From: Streptomyces pactum
GTDB lineage: Bacteria; Actinomycetota; Actinomycetes; Streptomycetales; Streptomycetaceae
Length of the DNA stretch: 64,000 nt
Assembly (NCBI RefSeq): GCF_016031615.1
Contig: NZ_JACYXC010000001.1
Location: forward strand, 1,426,001 to 1,490,000
Reading direction: 5' to 3'
A program made the translations under genes and the position numbers. Below the pieces are notes generated by a model. It saw only the letters and a program-made list of their open reading frames with translations, was not told where the DNA came from and made no database searches. This document shows, in pieces, positions 37,772 to 46,405 of this stretch (the stretch's first letter is position 1; every line of letters starts with the position of its first letter).

Positions 37772-39511
37772 ATGAGCACCCAGAAGACCGCCACCGCCGC
37801 CGGGCAGACCGGCCCCGCCGGACGCGCCACCCTCTGGCGCGCCGTCGCCGCGGCGGGCGGAGTCGCCACCGCCGGCAGCACCATGCTCGCCTGGACCTGG
37901 ACCTCCGAGTTCCCCGGCGACCTCACCTACTACGGCTACCCCGCCGGCCTGCAGATCCTCACCCTCGTCGCGGGCCTCCTCACCACCCTGCTGGCGCTCG
38001 CCTCGCTCGGCCTCAAGGGCCTGCGCGTCCTGGCCCCCACCGGGGCCACCGGCGCCCTCCGGCTCGCCGCCCTCGGCGCGTTCGGCACCACCTGGTTCAC
38101 CGTGGTCGCCATCGCCGTCGACCTCGGCGGCGTGGTCAACCTCGAACCGGGCGGGTACGTCGCCGCCGTGGCCTCCGCGGTACCCGTCGCGGCCGCCTTC
38201 CTGATCCCGGACGACACCCGGCTCGCCGCACGCCCCCGCGAGCTGCCCTCCTGGATCGAGATCCTCCTCATCGTCGTCGCCTTCGCCCTCGCCCTCCAGG
38301 CGCTGACGTACGGCATCGACATCGACGACGAGGACAGCGAGGAGTTCATCGGCTACCTCATCACCGTCGGCTTCGCGGTCGCCGCCCTCGTCCGGTGCGG
38401 CCTGATCGCGCGGCTGTCCGCACTCACCCACAAGCACCGCACCGCCACCCTCGCCGCCGCCTTCGCCGCAGCGGCCGCCTTCCCCTTCACCCAGAGCGAC
38501 GACCAGTACCTCCAGCTCGGCGTGAACATCCTCATCTTCGCCACCGTCGCCCTCGGCCTCAACGTGGTCGTCGGCCTCGCAGGCCTGCTGGACCTGGGGT
38601 ACGTCGCCTTCCTCGGCGTCGGCGCCTACACCGCCGCGATGGTCTCCGGCTCCACCGCCTCCACCCTCGACGTGCACTTCCCCTTCTGGGCGGCGGTCAT
38701 CGCCGGAGCCCTCGCCGCGCTGGTCTTCGGCGTCGTCATCGGCGCCCCCACGCTCCGGCTCCGCGGCGACTACCTGGCCATCGTCACCCTCGGCTTCGGA
38801 GAGATCTTCCGCATCGCGGTCAACAACCTCGACGGCGACTCCGGGCCCAAGGTCACCAACGGCCCCAACGGCATCCCCAACATCCCCGACCTGAAGATCT
38901 TCGGCTACGACTTCGGCGAGACCCACACCGTCGGCGGCTTCGAACTCGGCTCCTTCGCCAACTACTACCTGCTGATGCTGCTGGTCACCGTCCTGGTGGT
39001 CACCGTCTTCAGCCGGGCCGGGAACTCCCGCATCGGCCGCGCCTGGGTCGCCATCCGCGAGGACGAGACCGCCGCCACCGCCATGGGCATCAACGGCTTC
39101 CGCCTCAAGCTCATCGCGTTCGCCCTCGGCGCCACCCTCGCCGGGATCGCCGGCACCGTCTGGGCCCACACCCAGTACACCGTCGTCCCCGAGCAGTACG
39201 TCTTCTCCGGGCCGGTCGCCCCCAACTCCGCGTTCCTGCTCGCCGCGGTCATCCTCGGCGGCATGGGCACCATCAGCGGCCCGCTGCTCGGCGCCGCGCT
39301 CCTCTTCCTCATCCCCGAGAAGCTGACCTTCCTCCAGGACTACCAGCTCCTCGCCTTCGGTGTCGCGCTCATCCTCCTCATGCGCTTCCGGCCCGAAGGA
39401 CTCATCCCCAACCGACGGCAGCAGCTCGAATACCACGAGACCGACCAGCTCGACGTGGACACCACGGCACCGGGCGGAGCCACCGTCGGCGTCACCAAGG
39501 CGGAGGCGTGA
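37772..39511 (+). CDS. livM: Branched-chain amino-acid ABC transporter permease LivM (long form)
   Basis: A 579-residue permease. The canonical LivM domain is the C-terminal ~330 residues ('NVVVGLAGLLDLGYVAFLGV', 'LRGDYLAIVTLGFGEIFRI', 'GRAWVAIREDETAATAMGI'). It is preceded by ~220 residues with four to six extra hydrophobic helices, a long form found in actinobacteria. ATG 37772 follows GAGGGAG; GTG 37763 is possible. 6 nt to livG. Confidence 0.9.
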   Translation: MSTQKTATAAGQTGPAGRATLWRAVAAAGGVATAGSTMLAWTWTSEFPGDLTYYGYPAGLQILTLVAGLLTTLLALASLGLKGLRVLAPTGATGALRLAALGAFGTTWFTVVAIAVDLGGVVNLEPGGYVAAVASAVPVAAAFLIPDDTRLAARPRELPSWIEILLIVVAFALALQALTYGIDIDDEDSEEFIGYLITVGFAVAALVRCGLIARLSALTHKHRTATLAAAFAAAAAFPFTQSDDQYLQLGVNILIFATVALGLNVVVGLAGLLDLGYVAFLGVGAYTAAMVSGSTASTLDVHFPFWAAVIAGALAALVFGVVIGAPTLRLRGDYLAIVTLGFGEIFRIAVNNLDGDSGPKVTNGPNGIPNIPDLKIFGYDFGETHTVGGFELGSFANYYLLMLLVTVLVVTVFSRAGNSRIGRAWVAIREDETAATAMGINGFRLKLIAFALGATLAGIAGTVWAHTQYTVVPEQYVFSGPVAPNSAFLLAAVILGGMGTISGPLLGAALLFLIPEKLTFLQDYQLLAFGVALILLMRFRPEGLIPNRRQQLEYHETDQLDVDTTAPGGATVGVTKAEA

Positions 39512-39517
39512 CCTGAC

Positions 39518-40532
39518 ATGACGACAACAGCGCCCACCCCCGAGGACACCACCCCGCTCCTCGACGCCTCCGGCGTCACCATGCGGTTCGGCGGCCTCAC
39601 CGCCGTCCGCTCGGTCAGCCTCACCGTCCGCCCCGGCGAGATCGTCGGCCTCATCGGGCCCAACGGAGCCGGCAAGACCACCTTCTTCAACTGCCTCACC
39701 GGGCTGTACGTCCCCACCGAGGGCACCGTCAGCTACCGCGGCACCGTCCTGCCGCCCAAACCCCACCTGGTCACCCAGGCCGGCATCGCCCGCACCTTCC
39801 AGAACATCCGGCTCTTCGCCAACATGACCGTCCTGGAGAACGTGCTGGTCGGCCGGCACACCCGCACCAAGGAAGGACTCTGGTCGGCGCTGCTGCGCGG
39901 CCCCGGCTTCAAACGCGCCGAGGCCGCCTCCCGGGAACGGGCCATGGAACTGCTGGAGTTCACCGGCCTCGCCGCCAAGGCCGACCACCTCTCCCGCAAC
40001 CTGCCCTACGGGGAGCAGCGGAAGCTGGAGATCGCCCGCGCCCTCGCCAGCGACCCCGGACTGCTGCTGCTCGACGAGCCCACCGCCGGCATGAACCCCC
40101 AGGAGACCCGGGCCACCGAGGAACTGGTCTTCGCCATCCGGGACCGCGGCGTCGCCGTGCTGGTCATCGAGCACGACATGCGCTTCATCTTCAACCTCAG
40201 CGACCGGGTCGCCGTCCTCGTCCAGGGCGAGAAGCTCATCGAGGGCGGCTCGGACGTCGTGCAGGCCGACGAACGCGTCATCGCCGCCTACCTCGGCAGC
40301 CCCGTCGAAAGCCCGCCGGCCGGCGGCGCCCCCGCCACGGGCGACCCCGCCGGGGAGACCGCCCCCCGCGGCGAAGACCACCCCCGCGGAGACCGCCCCG
40401 GCAGCCGGGACCGGGACCGGCGCCACGGACACACCGCCGGCCACGCCCCGCACCGGAGCCGGCACCGCCCCGGCCGACGCCGGCGCCGAGCCGCAGGACA
40501 GCACCACCCCAGGTACGGAGGACGGACAGTGA
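39518..40532 (+). CDS. livG: Branched-chain amino-acid ABC transporter ATPase LivG (apparent frameshift)
   Basis: ATPase subunit: Walker A 'GPNGAGKTT', the signature region 'LPYGEQRKLEIARAL', Walker B 'LLLLDEPTAGMNP', H-loop 'VIEHDM'. From about 40362 the frame turns Arg/His-rich and runs straight into livF, giving a false 575-residue LivG-LivF fusion. Removing one C from the C6 run (40362-40367) restores a clean Ala/Thr/Pro-rich tail ('AKTTPAETAPAAGTGTG') ending at TGA 40532, which overlaps the livF GTG as GTGA. Codon third positions favour that frame. So this is one LivG of ~337 residues with a one-base insertion, real or a sequencing error. Confidence 0.85.
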
Positions 40533-41245
40533 CCGCACTGCTGGAGGTCGAGGACCTCCGAGTCGCCTACGGCAAGATCGAAGCCGTCAAGGGCATCTCG
40601 TTCACCGTCGAAGCCGGCCAGGTGGTCACCCTCATCGGCACCAACGGCGCCGGCAAGACCACCACCCTGCGCACCCTCTCCGGGCTGCTCAAGCCGCTGG
40701 GCGGCACGGTGGTCTTCGACGGCAAGCCGCTGACCGGGGTCCCGGCGCACAAGATCGTCGCCATGGGGCTGGCCCACTCCCCCGAGGGCCGGCACATCTT
40801 CCCCCGGCTCACCATCGCCGAGAACCTGGAACTCGGCGCCTTCCTCCGCAACGACAAGGAAGGCATCGCCCAGGACATCCAGCGGGCCTACGACCTCTTC
40901 CCCATCCTCGGCGAACGCCGCGGCCAGGCCGCCGGCACCCTCTCCGGCGGTGAACAGCAGATGCTCGCCATGGGGCGCGCCCTGATGTCCCGCCCGAAGC
41001 TGCTGATGCTCGACGAACCCTCCATGGGCCTCTCGCCGATCATGATGCAGAAGATCATGGAGACCATCGCCGCGCTCAAGGCCCAGGGCACCACCATCCT
41101 GCTGGTCGAACAGAACGCCCAGGCGGCGCTCTCGCTCGCCGACCAGGGCCACGTCATGGAGATCGGGAAGATCGTCCTCTCCGGCAGCGGGCCGTCGCTG
41201 CTCCACGACGAGTCGGTGCGCAAGGCCTACCTGGGCGAGGACTGA
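40529..41245 (+). CDS. livF: Branched-chain amino-acid ABC transporter ATPase LivF
   Basis: A 238-residue ATPase subunit. GTG 40529 has GGAGGA just upstream and overlaps the corrected livG stop. Walker A 'GTNGAGKTT', signature 'LSGGEQQMLAMGRAL', Walker B 'LLMLDEPSMGLSP', H-loop region 'ILLVEQNAQ' as in LivF. It ends the liv operon and is followed by a strong bidirectional terminator. Confidence 0.92.
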   Translation: MTALLEVEDLRVAYGKIEAVKGISFTVEAGQVVTLIGTNGAGKTTTLRTLSGLLKPLGGTVVFDGKPLTGVPAHKIVAMGLAHSPEGRHIFPRLTIAENLELGAFLRNDKEGIAQDIQRAYDLFPILGERRGQAAGTLSGGEQQMLAMGRALMSRPKLLMLDEPSMGLSPIMMQKIMETIAALKAQGTTILLVEQNAQAALSLADQGHVMEIGKIVLSGSGPSLLHDESVRKAYLGED

Positions 41246-41266
41246 CCCCTCCGCGCCGGACACGCG

Positions 41267-41309
41267 CCGGGGCCCGCACCACCGCCGTCCACGGTGGGGC
41301 GGGCCCCGG
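41267..41309. terminator. Bidirectional terminator between livF and the ANTAR regulator
   Basis: CCGGGGCCCGC (41267-41277) pairs with GCGGGCCCCGG (41299-41309), 11 bp, with inner ACC/GGT pairing. It sits between convergent genes. Confidence 0.8.
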
Positions 41310-41338
41310 TTCCGTACCACCGCCGGGCCGCCGGCCGG

Positions 41339-41974
41339 CTACTGCTCCTGGGCGGTCTTCTTCTCCTCGGCGTCCTCGATGACCGCCTCGGCGACCTGCC
41401 GCATCGACAGCCGCCGGTCCATCGACGTCTTCTGGATCCAGCGGAACGCGGCCGGCTCGGTCAGCCCGTACTGCGTCTGCAGGATGCTCTTGGCCCGGTC
41501 CACCAGCTTGCGGGTCTCCAGCCGCTGGGCGAGGTCGGCGACCTCCTTCTCCAGCGCCTTCAGCTCCGCGAACCGGGACACCGCCATCTCGATGGCCGGC
41601 ACCACGTCGCTCTTGCTGAACGGCTTCACCAGGTAGGCCATGGCACCGGCGTCCCGGGCCCGCTCCACCAGCTCCCGCTGGGAGAAGGCGGTGAGCATCA
41701 GCACGGGGGCGATGCCGTCGGCGGCGATCCGCTCCGCGGCGGAGATCCCGTCCAGCACCGGCATCTTCACGTCCATGATCACCAGGTCGGGGCGGTGCTC
41801 CTGGGCAAGCGCCACGGCGGTCTCCCCGTCCCCCGCCTCACCGACGACCGTGTACCCCTCTTCCTCCAGCATCTCCTTGAGGTCGAGCCGGATGAGGGCC
41901 TCGTCCTCGGCGATGACGACGCGCGTGGTGTGCGGGGGAATGTGCTGCTGCTCGTCGAGCTCGGTGTCGCTCAC
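41339..41974 (-). CDS. ANTAR-domain response regulator (PdtaR-like)
   Basis: A 211-residue regulator. Receiver domain: acidic 'AEDEALIRLD', phospho-acceptor Asp in 'DLVIMDVKMP', Thr/Lys in 'LMLTAFS' and 'YLVKPF'. The C-terminal ANTAR domain ('VDRAKSILQTQYGLTEPAAF', 'RWIQKTSMDRRLSMRQVAEA') binds RNA hairpins to act as an antiterminator. GTG 41974 has GAGGAG upstream; the frame to 42055 is not conserved. Resembles mycobacterial PdtaR (Rv1626), whose partner kinase is encoded elsewhere. Targets would be dual-hairpin ANTAR sites. Confidence 0.9.
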   Translation of the reverse strand: MSDTELDEQQHIPPHTTRVVIAEDEALIRLDLKEMLEEEGYTVVGEAGDGETAVALAQEHRPDLVIMDVKMPVLDGISAAERIAADGIAPVLMLTAFSQRELVERARDAGAMAYLVKPFSKSDVVPAIEMAVSRFAELKALEKEVADLAQRLETRKLVDRAKSILQTQYGLTEPAAFRWIQKTSMDRRLSMRQVAEAVIEDAEEKKTAQEQ

Positions 41975-42069
41975 GGGGCTCCTCGTTCCTGGCAGGTGCT
42001 GCCCCCTGAGCCTACCTAGCTGCGGTAAAGTAGACGCGCAGCGGGTCACTCCCAACCTTCGATCCGCAA

Positions 42070-42144
42070 GCCCCGGTAGCCCAATTGGCAGCAGGCAATG
42101 GATTCAAAACCCATACAGTGTCGGTTCGAATCCGACCCGGGGCA
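42070..42144 (+). tRNA. tRNA, anticodon CAA (Leu by code)
   Basis: A 75-nt cloverleaf: acceptor GCCCCGG/CCGGGGC with discriminator A; D arm GCC/GGC; anticodon stem ATGGA/CCCAT with an A-C mismatch at the loop-closing pair; loop TTCAAAA (anticodon CAA); T arm GTCGG/CCGAC with TTCGAAT. The variable region is short, unlike the long variable arm of normal (class II) tRNA-Leu. CCA is not encoded. T-rich DNA (CTTTTCCTTCTTTTCC) follows and may end transcription. The gene is secure; the amino acid is less so. Confidence 0.8.
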
Positions 42145-42253
42145 CTTTTCCTTCTTTTCCAAGGTCGCGATCGGGCGAGGGTAATTCACTCGCGAAGGTG
42201 AACCTTTCCACGGATTGTCCCGCGACATCCCGCGGTGGCCCAATCTCGTACAC

Positions 42254-43024
42254 ATGTATGACATCGCCACGCGGGAACGGGCCCTCGCGCTCGTCCGCCA
42301 GGGCCGCAGCGTCAGCTCCGTGAGCCGTGAGACCGGCATCTCCCGGGCGGCGATCCGTGCCTGGCGGACCCGCCTCCATCCCACGCGGCCCGCGCCGGAG
42401 TGTCCACGGTGCGGACCGGAGCCCGGCCCTCCCGACGATCCCGTCGCGTACGCCTATCTGCTGGGGCTCTACCTCGGCGACGGATGCATCAGCGGGCATC
42501 CCCGGGGGGTCTACGCGATGCGCATCGCCTGCGCGGACGCCTGGCCCGGCCTGATCACGGCCTGCCGCGACGCGCTGTCCCGGGTCCGCCCCGCCAACGG
42601 CGTGTGCCTGGAGCGCAAGGCGGGCTGCGTCATGGTGGCGAGCTACAGCAAGCACTGGCCGTGCCTCTTCCCCCAGCACGGCCCCGGCAAGAAGCACGAG
42701 CGGCGGATCGAGCTGGAGCCCTGGCAGCGGGAGATCACCGACACGCACCCGTGGGAGTTCATCCGCGGGCTGGTGCACTCCGACGGCTGCCGGATCACCA
42801 ACTGGACCACCCGCGTGGTCGGCGGCGAGCGCAAGCGCTACACGTACCCGCGGTACTTCTTCACCAACCGGTCGGACGACATCCGGCGGCTGTACTGCGA
42901 CGCCCTGGACCGGGTGGGTGTGGAGTGGAAGGTCACCCGGCGGGGAGCCGAGGCGTACAACATATCGGTCGCCCGGCGGGCCTCCGTGGCGCTCATGGAC
43001 GCCCACATCGGCCCGAAGTACTGA
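42254..43024 (+). CDS. HTH plus LAGLIDADG-type protein
   Basis: A 256-residue protein 110 nt after the tRNA. N-terminal helix-turn-helix ('SVSSVSRETGISRAAIRAW', ~18-37), then a 'CPRC' pair, then two LAGLIDADG motifs: 'YLLGLYLGDG' (~75-84) and 'FIRGLVHSDG' (~170-180), both with the metal-binding Asp. The overall plan is a single-chain, two-motif homing-endonuclease fold with an HTH at the front, loosely the reverse order of WhiA. ATG 42254 is used; no good RBS is seen, so a leaderless transcript is possible. It may be an active endonuclease or a domesticated regulator. Confidence 0.8.
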   Translation: MYDIATRERALALVRQGRSVSSVSRETGISRAAIRAWRTRLHPTRPAPECPRCGPEPGPPDDPVAYAYLLGLYLGDGCISGHPRGVYAMRIACADAWPGLITACRDALSRVRPANGVCLERKAGCVMVASYSKHWPCLFPQHGPGKKHERRIELEPWQREITDTHPWEFIRGLVHSDGCRITNWTTRVVGGERKRYTYPRYFFTNRSDDIRRLYCDALDRVGVEWKVTRRGAEAYNISVARRASVALMDAHIGPKY

Positions 43025-43108
43025 GCGGCCGGGCCGGGGTACCGATGGTCGGCCCGGGGTACCGGCCGGCTCGCGGGCCGGTGGCGCCGCGGGCCCCGGG
43101 GAGCACTG

Positions 43109-43136
43109 AAGCCCCCGCTGGACGGCGCGGGGGCTT
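43109..43136 (-). terminator. pyk terminator
   Basis: AAGCCCCCGC (43109-43118) and GCGGGGGCTT (43127-43136), a 10-bp stem with 8-nt loop, 22 nt past the pyk stop. Also usable by the convergent HTH-LAGLIDADG gene. Confidence 0.8.
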
Positions 43137-43157
43137 GCGGGGCGGGGAGCGTGCGGG

Positions 43158-44591
43158 TCAGAGGGTGGCGTCGGCGTCGCCGATGTGGTGGACCCGGACC
43201 AGGTTGGTGGAGCCGGGGACCCCGGGCGGGGAGCCTGCGGTGATGACCACGGTGTCGCCCTTGCGGCAGCGGCCGATGCGCAGCAGTTCCTCGTCCACCT
43301 GGCGGACCATCTCGTCGGTGGTGTCCACCTTCGGCCCGAGGAAGGTCTCGACGCCCCAGGTGAGGTTGAGCTGGGAGCGGGTGGCCGGCTCGGGGGTGAA
43401 GGCGAGCAGCGGGATGGGTGAGCGGTAGCGCGAGAGGCGCCGCACGGTGTCGCCGCTCTGGGTGAAGGCGACGAGGAACTTGGCGCCGAGGAAGTCGCCG
43501 ATCTCGGCCGCGGCGCGGGCGACGGCACCGGCCTGGGTGCGGGGCTTGCTGCGCTCGGTGAGCGGGGGCAGACCCTTGGCGAGGATGTCCTGCTCGGCGG
43601 CGGCGACGATGCGCCCCATGGTCTTGACGGTCTCCACGGGGTAGGTGCCGACGCTGGTCTCGCCGGAGAGCATCACCGCGTCGGTGCCGTCGATGACGGC
43701 GTTGGCGACGTCGGACGCCTCGGCGCGGGTGGGCCGGGAGTTGTCGATCATCGAGTCGAGCATCTGGGTGGCGACGATGACCGGTTTGGCGTTCCGCTTG
43801 GCGAGTTTGACGGCCCGCTTCTGGACGACGGGGACCTGTTCCAACGGCATTTCGACGCCGAGGTCGCCGCGCGCGACCATGATGCCGTCGAAGGCGTCGA
43901 CGATGGCTTCGAGGTTCTCGACGGCCTGCGGCTTCTCGATCTTGGCGATGACCGGGACCCGGCGGCACTCCTCGTCCATCACGCGGTGCACGTCGATGAT
44001 GTCGTCGGCGTTGCGGACGAAGGACAGGGCGATGACGTCGGCTCCGGTGCGCAGGGCCCAGCGGAGGTCCTCGACGTCCTTGTCGGAGAGGGCGGGGACG
44101 GAGACGGCGACCCCGGGGAGGTTCAGGCCCTTGTGGTCGGAGACCATGCCGCCCTCGATGACGATGGTGTTGACGCGGGGCCCGTCCACGCCGACCACCT
44201 CCAGGGTGACCCGGCCGTCGTCGACGAGGATGCGTTCGCCCTTGGAGACGTCGGCGGCGAGGCCGTGGTAGGTGGTGCCGCAGCGGTGCTGATCGCCCTC
44301 CACTTTCTCCACGGTGATGGTGAACTCGTCGCCGCGTTCAAGGAGTACGGGGCCTTCCCGGAACCGGCCGAGACGGATCTTCGGGCCTTGAAGGTCGGCG
44401 AGGATGCCGATGCTGCGGCCGGTCTCGGCGGAGGCTTTGCGCACCCGTCGGTAGCGCTCCTCGTGTTCGGCGTAGGTGCCATGGCTGAGGTTGAGGCGGG
44501 CGACGTCCATACCGGCTTCCACGAGCGCTTTGATCTGCTCGTACGAGTCGGTGGCCGGTCCCAGGGTGCAGACGATTTTTGCTCGGCGCAT
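43158..44591 (-). CDS. pyk: Pyruvate kinase
   Basis: A 477-residue glycolytic enzyme (phosphoenolpyruvate + ADP to pyruvate + ATP). 'MRRAKIVCTLGPATDS' start, 'LNLSHGTYAEHEE', 'ADLQGPKIRLG', the PK signature 'PVIAKIEKPQAVENLEAI', 'MVARGDLGVEMP' and 'VMLSGETSVGTYPVE' are intact. ATG 44591; the RBS is weak (GTAGGG). Length is normal. Terminators bracket the gene, so it is probably monocistronic. Confidence 0.97.
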   Translation of the reverse strand: MRRAKIVCTLGPATDSYEQIKALVEAGMDVARLNLSHGTYAEHEERYRRVRKASAETGRSIGILADLQGPKIRLGRFREGPVLLERGDEFTITVEKVEGDQHRCGTTYHGLAADVSKGERILVDDGRVTLEVVGVDGPRVNTIVIEGGMVSDHKGLNLPGVAVSVPALSDKDVEDLRWALRTGADVIALSFVRNADDIIDVHRVMDEECRRVPVIAKIEKPQAVENLEAIVDAFDGIMVARGDLGVEMPLEQVPVVQKRAVKLAKRNAKPVIVATQMLDSMIDNSRPTRAEASDVANAVIDGTDAVMLSGETSVGTYPVETVKTMGRIVAAAEQDILAKGLPPLTERSKPRTQAGAVARAAAEIGDFLGAKFLVAFTQSGDTVRRLSRYRSPIPLLAFTPEPATRSQLNLTWGVETFLGPKVDTTDEMVRQVDEELLRIGRCRKGDTVVITAGSPPGVPGSTNLVRVHHIGDADATL

Positions 44592-44645
44592 GGTGCGACC
44601 CTACGACCTACCGGCTGGTAGAGACGGATGTCCCCGCGACCGCCC

Positions 44646-44670
44646 AACGGCCTTTCGGTGAAAGGCCGTT
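44646..44670 (-). terminator. Hairpin between SIMPL gene and pyk
   Basis: Perfect 10-bp stem AACGGCCTTT / AAAGGCCGTT with a 5-nt loop, 55 nt upstream of pyk and ~170 nt after the SIMPL gene. It is less G+C-rich than the other terminators here and could instead be a pyk leader element. Confidence 0.5.
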
Positions 44671-44838
44671 GACAACTAATGAAACGTGCACGGGGCCGCT
44701 CCGATGAGCGCTTTCACCGTGCCCGCGGACCCGTCCGGACCCGTCCGGGGCGGTCCGGTGGGCCCGCCGGGCGCGGGTCCGCGGGGCGGCCCGGGGCGGT
44801 GCTCCGCCGGTGCCCCCGGGGCGGGCCCGCCGGGCGGC

Positions 44839-45540
44839 TCACAGGGTGGGCGGGGTGAGGGTGAAGCGGGCGGTGACCTGCGCGTGGACGGTCTGGCGCT
44901 GGGGTTCCAGGTCCAGGGCGGCGGGGGCTTCGGGCTCGGGTGCGCCGAACCGGGCGGCGCGCATGGTGCCGGCCCGGGGGAACGGGCCGGGGAGGTCCGT
45001 GTCGTGGTCGGCGAGTTCCAGCAGGGCGACGAGGCGGGCGCCGAGCGCCTCGGCGTACTCCCGGGCGCGCCGCACGGCGTCGTGGACGGCCCGGCGGCGG
45101 GCGTCGCGGTGGGCCGGGGAGTCCGGGCGCAGGGCCCACCAGGGGCCGGCGACGGTGGTGAGGTCGAGGTCGGCGAGGCGGGTGGTGAGTTCTCCGAGGG
45201 CGGTGAAGTCGGCGAGGGTGGCGGTGGTGCGGACCGTGCCGTGGTAGGAGCCGACGCGTTCGTGGCGGCCCTTGGCGGTCAGCCGCGGGGTGATGGCGAG
45301 GGCGCCGGTCTCCGTCTTCTCCACCGCCTCGCCGTAGCCGCGGACGAGGTCGAGGACCCGCTGGTTGCGGGTGGTGAGGTCGGCGAGGGTGGCGCGCCGG
45401 TCGGTGCCGCGGGCGGTGACGGTGATCTCGATGGCGGCGGTCTCGGGATCGACCTCGTGGTGCGCCTCGCCGCGGACGGTGACCAGCGGGGTGGCGGGGG
45501 TGCCGTACGGGCCGGGCGGGGTGGCGCCGGGGTGTTCCAT
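44839..45540 (-). CDS. SIMPL (DUF541) domain protein
   Basis: A 233-residue protein. 'LVTVRGEAHHEVDPETAAIE' and 'NQRVLDLVRGYGEAVEKTET' are typical of the SIMPL family (named from a signalling-molecule-associated mouse protein). No clear signal peptide. ATG 45540 has GAGGAG 8 nt upstream. The much longer open frame to 47355 is read-through into a shifted frame of the monooxygenase and is not one protein. Function unknown. Confidence 0.85.
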   Translation of the reverse strand: MEHPGATPPGPYGTPATPLVTVRGEAHHEVDPETAAIEITVTARGTDRRATLADLTTRNQRVLDLVRGYGEAVEKTETGALAITPRLTAKGRHERVGSYHGTVRTTATLADFTALGELTTRLADLDLTTVAGPWWALRPDSPAHRDARRRAVHDAVRRAREYAEALGARLVALLELADHDTDLPGPFPRAGTMRAARFGAPEPEAPAALDLEPQRQTVHAQVTARFTLTPPTL

Positions 45541-45743
45541 CGGGGGTGCTCCTCGTGGGTGGTCGTGGGTGCTGACGGAGGTGGCCGGGGGCCGGGGGGA
45601 CGGGTGGTGGGTGGCCCGCGGTCGGGCGATGGACGGTCCGGGGGCGGGTCGCGGGCGGTGCGCGGCGGGCGGTGCGGGCGGGCCGTGCGCGGCGGACGGG
45701 ATGCCGTGCCGGCGCCGGCCGGGGCGGGCGGGCGCGGGCGCGG

Positions 45744-46202
45744 TCAGGTGGTGGGCACGGTGTGCCCGTCGGCGGGCCGGGCGGTGTGCAGGGCGAGGGC
45801 GGCGTCGATCACCGAGACGCGGGTCAGGCCGGGGACGCGGCGCAGGTCGAACCAGGCGGCGCGGTCGGTGGAGCCGCCGGTCTCGTGGCGGAGTTCGCCC
45901 CCGGTGATGTGCGCGGTGTACAGCACCCGCACGGCGTGGAAGTCGGTGCGGGGGCGGGCGCGGCGGTAGGCGGAGGGGCGGCGGTGGGAGTCGATGCCGA
46001 GGAGTTCGTCGACGGCGACCCGGTAGCCGGTCTCCTCGGCGACTTCGCGTATGACGGCGTGGTACGGGTCCTCGCCGTGCTCGATGCCGCCTCCGGGGAG
46101 GGTCCAGCGTCTGCCCTCGGTGCCGTTCAGGCGGGCGAGCAGGATGCGGCCGGAATCGATGATGACGGCGTATGCGGCGACGCGAAGTGTCTCTTTGGCC
46201 AT
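45744..46202 (-). CDS. Nudix hydrolase
   Basis: A 152-residue Nudix enzyme. The Nudix box is present: 'GGGIEHGED' followed after several residues by 'REVAEETGY'. ATG 46202 begins MAKETLRVAAYAVI. It probably hydrolyses a nucleoside diphosphate linked to another moiety; substrate not inferable. Confidence 0.9.
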   Translation of the reverse strand: MAKETLRVAAYAVIIDSGRILLARLNGTEGRRWTLPGGGIEHGEDPYHAVIREVAEETGYRVAVDELLGIDSHRRPSAYRRARPRTDFHAVRVLYTAHITGGELRHETGGSTDRAAWFDLRRVPGLTRVSVIDAALALHTARPADGHTVPTT

Positions 46203-46405
46203 GGGTCAAGGATGGCCCGGTTACGGCGTCCGGATGCCGTCCCGCACCGGACCGGTCTCCCCCGGTCCGGGCCGGACGTCCCCGGACCCGGGCCGGACAG
46301 GCCGCGGCGGCCGGCTCGGCGGGGTGGTCTCCGGGGCGCTGGTGCCGGCCGGCGGGGTGGGAACCGGTCACGGAGGTGGCGCCGGCCCTGGCGGGGTGCC
46401 CGCCG

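Noticed and set aside
42070..43024. tRNA as an attachment site with the LAGLIDADG gene as part of an integrated element
   Set aside because: No direct repeat of the tRNA 3' end is visible in the window and there is no integrase or excisionase nearby.
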